Notes under the pieces: model-generated
Database searches by the model: none
Told to the model about the DNA's origin: nothing
The model's input: the letters and a program-made list of their open reading frames with translations, nothing else
From: Pirellulales bacterium
GTDB lineage: Bacteria > Planctomycetota > Planctomycetia > Pirellulales > Thermoguttaceae
DNA: 15,636 nucleotides
Reading direction: 5' to 3'
NCBI GenBank assembly: GCA_030605745.1
Contig: JAUWHT010000282.1
Span: forward strand, 1 to 15,636
Shown here: positions 12,488-15,636 of the stretch, piece by piece
How the letters are laid out: the number at the start of each line of letters is the position of its first letter
Numbering within the stretch: the stretch's first letter is position 1
Translations under genes and position numbers: made by a program

Positions 12488-14195
12488 CGGTCATTTTCCT
12501 CAGCTCTGCCCAGGGCCGCGTGTTGGCCACGTCGTGCTTGCTGAGGCCGCCGCGGCGGGCCTGCTGCACGCCTAGTCGCATCACGTCCAGGCCGTCGGTC
12601 CGGTGTGCATCGGTGCTGACGACAACCGGCACACCGTAGTCCTTTGCCGCCGCACAGGCCACGTCGTCCAGGTCGAGCCGCATCGGGTGGGCGTTCAACT
12701 CCATCATCTTGCCGTGGTCCCGGGCCGCGCGGAGCACGGCATTCAGGTCGATCTGGTATGGCTTCCGCCGCATCAACATCCGACCAGTCGGGTGGGCGAT
12801 TGCCGAGACGAACGGATTTTCCAGGGCCTCGATCACACGTTTGGTGATCTGCTCGCGCGACTGGTTCTGCCCGTAATGCAGGCTAGCCACGACCCAGTCG
12901 GCCTCGGCCAACACGTCGTCGGGCAGATCCAGCCCACCCTGTTCAAGGATATCAACCTCGATGCCCTTGAGCACCTTGAAGCCTTTGAGGCGCCGGTTGA
13001 GCGCGTCGATTTCGGCCCATTGTTTTCTGACGCGCGAGGCGCTGAGTCCGCCGGCTATCGAAACCCGTTTCGAGTGGTCGGTAACGGCGATGTATTTCAG
13101 TCCCCGCTGTTTGGCGGCGATGGCCATTTCCTCGATGGTTGCGGCACCGTCGGTCCACGTGCTGTGGACGTGCAGATCGCCCTGGATGTCGGCGGGTTCG
13201 ACCAGCCGGGGCAACTGGCCGGCGGCGGCCCAATCGAACTCGCGTCGGGCTTCGCGCAGCTCGGGCGGGAAGCAGGGTAAATCAAGCGCGGCGTAGACCT
13301 CTTCCTCAGTGCGGCCGGCGATCGACTTCTCCCCGCGAAACACACCATATTCGTTGATCTTCAGCCCGCGACTCTTCGCCAAACCACGAAGCACGATGTT
13401 ATGGGCCTTCGAGCCGGTGAAGTATTGCAAGGCAGCGCCGAACGACTCGGCCGGGACCACGCGGAGATCGACCTGCAAGCCGCTGCTGAGCCGGATCGAC
13501 ATCTTGGTCTCACCCCGCAGGAGCACAGTGGCCAGGCCGCCGTATAACTCAAAGTGGTCCATCACCTGGGCGGCGTCCCGGGCCACTGCCAGGAAGTCGA
13601 GATCGCCGATAGTGTCTTTTCCACGTCGGTAGCTGCCGGCCACTTCCAGTTGCTCGACGGCCTTGCACTGCTCCAGATGTGCACGGATCGCCTGGGCGTG
13701 CTGGTCGGCCTCGAACCACAAGATGCGGCGGTCGGCCTCGGAGGCGATTTCCAGGCCTTCCAAGATGGCCGCCTCCATTTTGGCCCCGAACCCCTTCAGT
13801 TCGCGTACCCGCTGTGCCTGGCAGGCATCGCGAAGCTCGTCGAGCGTGGTGACGTTCAGTTCCTTGTAGAGTGCCGCTGCCCGCTTCGGGCCCAGCCCCG
13901 GCACCCGCAGGATCGCCAACACGCCCTGGGGGATTTCGGCCAGCAGCTCCTCGAGCATCGGCAGCGAGCCGGTCTCGACCAGCGTGGTGATCTTCGCGGC
14001 CAGGTCCTTGCCGATGCCCTGGATGTCGGTAAGCACCCGGTTCGGATCGGCCACGATCTCGGCCACCGACTGCGGCAGATCGCCTATCGTTCGACCGGCG
14101 TTGCGATACGCCCGAATCCGAAACGGATTGGTGTCCTGGAACTCAAGCAGGTCGGCAACCTGGTCGAAAACGGCAGCGATTTCGGGGTTGGTCAT
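12483..14195 (-). CDS. polX: Bacterial family X DNA polymerase with PHP domain
   Basis: A 570-residue protein, normal length for bacterial PolX. The N-terminal 8-kDa-like and helix-hairpin-helix region shows DIQGIGKDLA (57-66) and VPGLGPKRAA (98-107), which hold DNA. The polymerase palm has GSYRRGKDTIGDLDFL (187-202) with catalytic Asp198 and Asp200, and Asp243 in QVDLRVV. The C-terminal PHP domain has DLHVHSTWTDG (340-350), TDHSK (372-376), Glu413, His440, AHPTGR (467-472) and STDAH (527-531), so all the metal ligands for its 3'-5' exonuclease/phosphoesterase activity appear present. Role: gap filling in base excision repair. No Shine-Dalgarno precedes ATG 14195; a period-7 array begins five bases upstream. 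The stop codon lies in a dispersed repeat. Confidence 0.97.
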   Translation of the reverse strand: MTNPEIAAVFDQVADLLEFQDTNPFRIRAYRNAGRTIGDLPQSVAEIVADPNRVLTDIQGIGKDLAAKITTLVETGSLPMLEELLAEIPQGVLAILRVPGLGPKRAAALYKELNVTTLDELRDACQAQRVRELKGFGAKMEAAILEGLEIASEADRRILWFEADQHAQAIRAHLEQCKAVEQLEVAGSYRRGKDTIGDLDFLAVARDAAQVMDHFELYGGLATVLLRGETKMSIRLSSGLQVDLRVVPAESFGAALQYFTGSKAHNIVLRGLAKSRGLKINEYGVFRGEKSIAGRTEEEVYAALDLPCFPPELREARREFDWAAAGQLPRLVEPADIQGDLHVHSTWTDGAATIEEMAIAAKQRGLKYIAVTDHSKRVSIAGGLSASRVRKQWAEIDALNRRLKGFKVLKGIEVDILEQGGLDLPDDVLAEADWVVASLHYGQNQSREQITKRVIEALENPFVSAIAHPTGRMLMRRKPYQIDLNAVLRAARDHGKMMELNAHPMRLDLDDVACAAAKDYGVPVVVSTDAHRTDGLDVMRLGVQQARRGGLSKHDVANTRPWAELRKMTV

Positions 14196-14200
14196 AGTTA

Positions 14201-14228
14201 GTGGATAGTGGATAGTGGATAGTGGTCA
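14201..14228 (+). repeat. Heptamer array GTGGATA, four units
   Basis: Units at 14201, 14208 and 14215 are identical GTGGATA and the fourth is GTGGTCA. The array begins five bases upstream of the polX start codon, where its ribosome binding site would be expected. A 20-base stretch (14200-14219) is the exact reverse complement of 14415-14434. Confidence 0.85.
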
Positions 14229-14272
14229 GATGTCTTGGGTAACTTGCAGAAAATAATATGCCGGGTCAACGC

Positions 14273-14314
14273 GAATATCGAATATCGAACAAGGAATGTC
14301 GAAGTACGAAGTGC
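14273..14314 (+). repeat. Heptamer array GAANNNN, six units
   Basis: Six consecutive 7-base units each begin with GAA: GAATATC twice, then GAACAAG, GAATGTC, GAAGTAC and GAAGTGC. The period is the same as in the two flanking arrays. Similar strings recur between genes in planctomycete genomes, from memory; no function is known to me. Confidence 0.75.
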
Positions 14315-14412
14315 CGTCGCTGTTTTGCCTTCTGCTTGCTCCGCATTTGCCACCCCAAAATACATCAATCGGTCTTGTAGGCCAGGACCCATCTCGCACA
14401 TTCACATTCATC

Positions 14413-14440
14413 TCTCCACTATCCACTATCCACTCTCCAC
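14413..14440 (-). repeat. Heptamer array, inverted copy, four units
   Basis: Read on the minus strand it is GTGGAGA, GTGGATA, GTGGATA, GTGGAGA. It ends one base before the stop codon of the GTPase gene and is the inverted counterpart of the array at 14201-14228, so the 245-base gap is bounded by complementary arrays. Confidence 0.85.
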
Positions 14441-15433
14441 TCACATATGCAACTCAACCACATCCTCATCCTGCAACACGTAATCACCTTTGACTTGTGT
14501 TCCGTCGTGCACGGCGGAACCCCAGACGCGGGCGAATTTTAGCCCTTCGACGTAATCCTTGTGCACTTGGGCGGCCATTTCCGACAGCGTACTGCCGCGT
14601 CGGACTGTGAACGGGCGGTCGCGGTCGGCCTGCTTGGCCGTGGGGAGCTTCGTGTACACGCGAACCACGTCCATCGCCCAATATATTGCGTCGCGCAGCG
14701 GCTCCAGTCCGATACACTCTCGGGCAGAGATAACGTACTCGGGGAAATCAAGCGGACAAAGCTCGTGCAGCAGTTCGAGCCGCCCGGCCGCATCGGGTAG
14801 GTCGATCTTGTTGGGAACCAGAAACGTCTGTGTGTACGACAGCCCGACGTCCTGCTCGTCCAGGTACGACCTGGCCGCCAGCCGGGTCCTGGTGGTAGCC
14901 AGCCGGTCGAGCACGTCCCGACACTGCTCGATCCCCTCATCGGCGGCCAGGTCGACCAGCAACAACGCTAGGTCGGCCGACCGGGTCAGACCGTGCAAGT
15001 GCGTCTCGACGTAATCGGCGGTGATCGGCGGCGTGTCGATCAGTTGGACGCTGACGTCCTGCCAGGGCATCATGGCAGGAGCGGGGACGGTGGTGGTAAA
15101 CGGATAGGGGGCCACCTCTGGTGTGGCTCTCGTGAGGCTGGCCAGCAGTTGGCTTTTTCCGGCGTTGGGTCCGCCCAGCAGGATGGCCGTTCCGGCGCCC
15201 TGCCGGGGTATACGCAGCCCACGGCTCTTTTTCCCCTTGGCCTTCTCGCCTGCCAGTTCCTTCTTGGCCTTGCTGATCTTCGCTTTCAGCGCCGCCTGGA
15301 GGTGATCGGTTCCCTTATGCTTGGGGATCTCCTGCATCATCACCTGGAGGCATTTCAGTTCCTCCTCGGTGGTGGTGGCCCGACGATATGCTTCCTCAGC
15401 CTTGAGGTACTGCTGGGTGAGATTAGCGGGCAT
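14441..15433 (-). CDS. DRG/Obg-like GTPase with TGS domain
   Basis: A 330-residue protein. The N-terminal ~75 residues are helical and basic (coiled-coil-like, KAKISKAKKELAGEKAKGKKS), as in eukaryotic/archaeal DRG proteins. The G domain shows GGPNAGKS (87-94, Walker A), FTTT (112-115, G2), DTPP (133-136, G3), NKID (208-211, G4) and SA (236-237, G5). The C-terminal ~75 residues are a TGS domain (RPFTVRRGSTLSEMAAQVHKD, then KGDYVLQDEDVVEL). Such GTPases usually associate with ribosomes or RNA. DTPP replaces the DTPG of most family members, losing the glycine that contacts the gamma-phosphate in many GTPases. ATG 15433 is the only sensible start, though no strong Shine-Dalgarno is seen. It is 245 bases upstream of polX on the same strand. 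Confidence 0.9.
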   Translation of the reverse strand: MPANLTQQYLKAEEAYRRATTTEEELKCLQVMMQEIPKHKGTDHLQAALKAKISKAKKELAGEKAKGKKSRGLRIPRQGAGTAILLGGPNAGKSQLLASLTRATPEVAPYPFTTTVPAPAMMPWQDVSVQLIDTPPITADYVETHLHGLTRSADLALLLVDLAADEGIEQCRDVLDRLATTRTRLAARSYLDEQDVGLSYTQTFLVPNKIDLPDAAGRLELLHELCPLDFPEYVISARECIGLEPLRDAIYWAMDVVRVYTKLPTAKQADRDRPFTVRRGSTLSEMAAQVHKDYVEGLKFARVWGSAVHDGTQVKGDYVLQDEDVVELHM

Positions 15434-15495
15434 AATACCCGTAGTCTACGAAAATGGCCCGGAATTGGCCAGCGTGGATAGTGTGCCGTATAGCG

Positions 15496-15636
15496 GCCGG
15501 GGGGGGCCCGCGCCGGGTCCCCGGGGGGGGTTTGGGCACCAACCACCCCCCCGGCCACCCCCCCCCCCCAAACGGGTGGGGGCCCCGCCCGGCCGCTTCA
15601 CGCGCGCGGCGCGCGCCCACCCCACGCACAGGCCCC
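15496..15636. other. Homopolymer-rich contig end, probably unreliable sequence
   Basis: From about 15496 the composition changes abruptly to almost pure G/C with runs of 8 G (15499-15506 and 15523-15530) and 12 C (15558-15569), plus CGCGCGCGGCGCGCGC-like stretches. Nothing else in the window looks like this. It is best read as sequencing or assembly error at a contig edge; no gene was called. Confidence 0.7.

Noticed and set aside
14273..14314. CRISPR-like array
   Set aside because: Units are only 7 bases with no spacers of constant length and no cas genes; these are simple tandem heptamers.

Overview
The window looks like a planctomycete chromosome (phylum Planctomycetota), probably a contig from a GC-rich, environmentally derived genome. 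The strongest pointer is a DUF1559 protein with a type IV prepilin N-terminus (6863-7888) followed by a small lipoprotein. A GH20 hexosaminidase, many dispersed intergenic palindromes and a dockerin-like scrap fit the same group. This is inference from family content; there is no rRNA or other phylogenetic marker here. No tRNA, rRNA, CRISPR array or intact insertion sequence was seen. The last ~140 bases are abnormal homopolymer-rich sequence that looks like a bad contig end.

Layout. (1) 210-4573, plus strand: a four-gene ion-transport operon. It encodes a regulator with a PTS EIIA domain and a C-terminal region resembling PII-like proteins, two different CPA2-type cation/proton antiporters, and a CaCA-type Ca2+/cation exchanger whose start overlaps the preceding stop (ATGA). 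(2) 4649-6235, minus strand: a secreted GH20 beta-hexosaminidase, convergent with the operon. (3) 6236-6862: a 627-base divergent gap holding a truncated toxin gene (BrnT-like), a hairpin element and a good promoter. (4) 6863-8281, plus: the DUF1559 protein and a lipoprotein. (5) 8310-8838, plus: an orphan DUF433 protein, an orphan VapB antitoxin and a 12-codon stub of vapC. (6) 8900-15433, minus: a PatZ-like acyl-CoA synthetase/GNAT fusion, a small cyclic-nucleotide-binding-fold protein, a PHP-type DNA polymerase X, and a DRG/Obg-like GTPase with a TGS domain, separated by repeat-filled gaps.

Two threads run through the window. First, the EIIA-PII-like regulator sits at the head of an antiporter operon and has both histidines expected of a phosphorylatable EIIA, suggesting that phosphorylation state and possibly a small-molecule ligand control cation exchange. 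This is the best candidate for an under-described system. Second, the gaps are crowded with palindromic elements: three composite hairpins with 20-27-base arms and 19-21-base loops, three copies of a 28-base repeat spread over 12 kb (one supplies the stop codon of the polymerase gene), a related palindrome on each side of the cyclic-nucleotide-fold gene, and three period-7 arrays in one gap. Together with three eroded toxin-antitoxin loci within 2.6 kb, this suggests intergenic DNA with a lot of past insertion and deletion.
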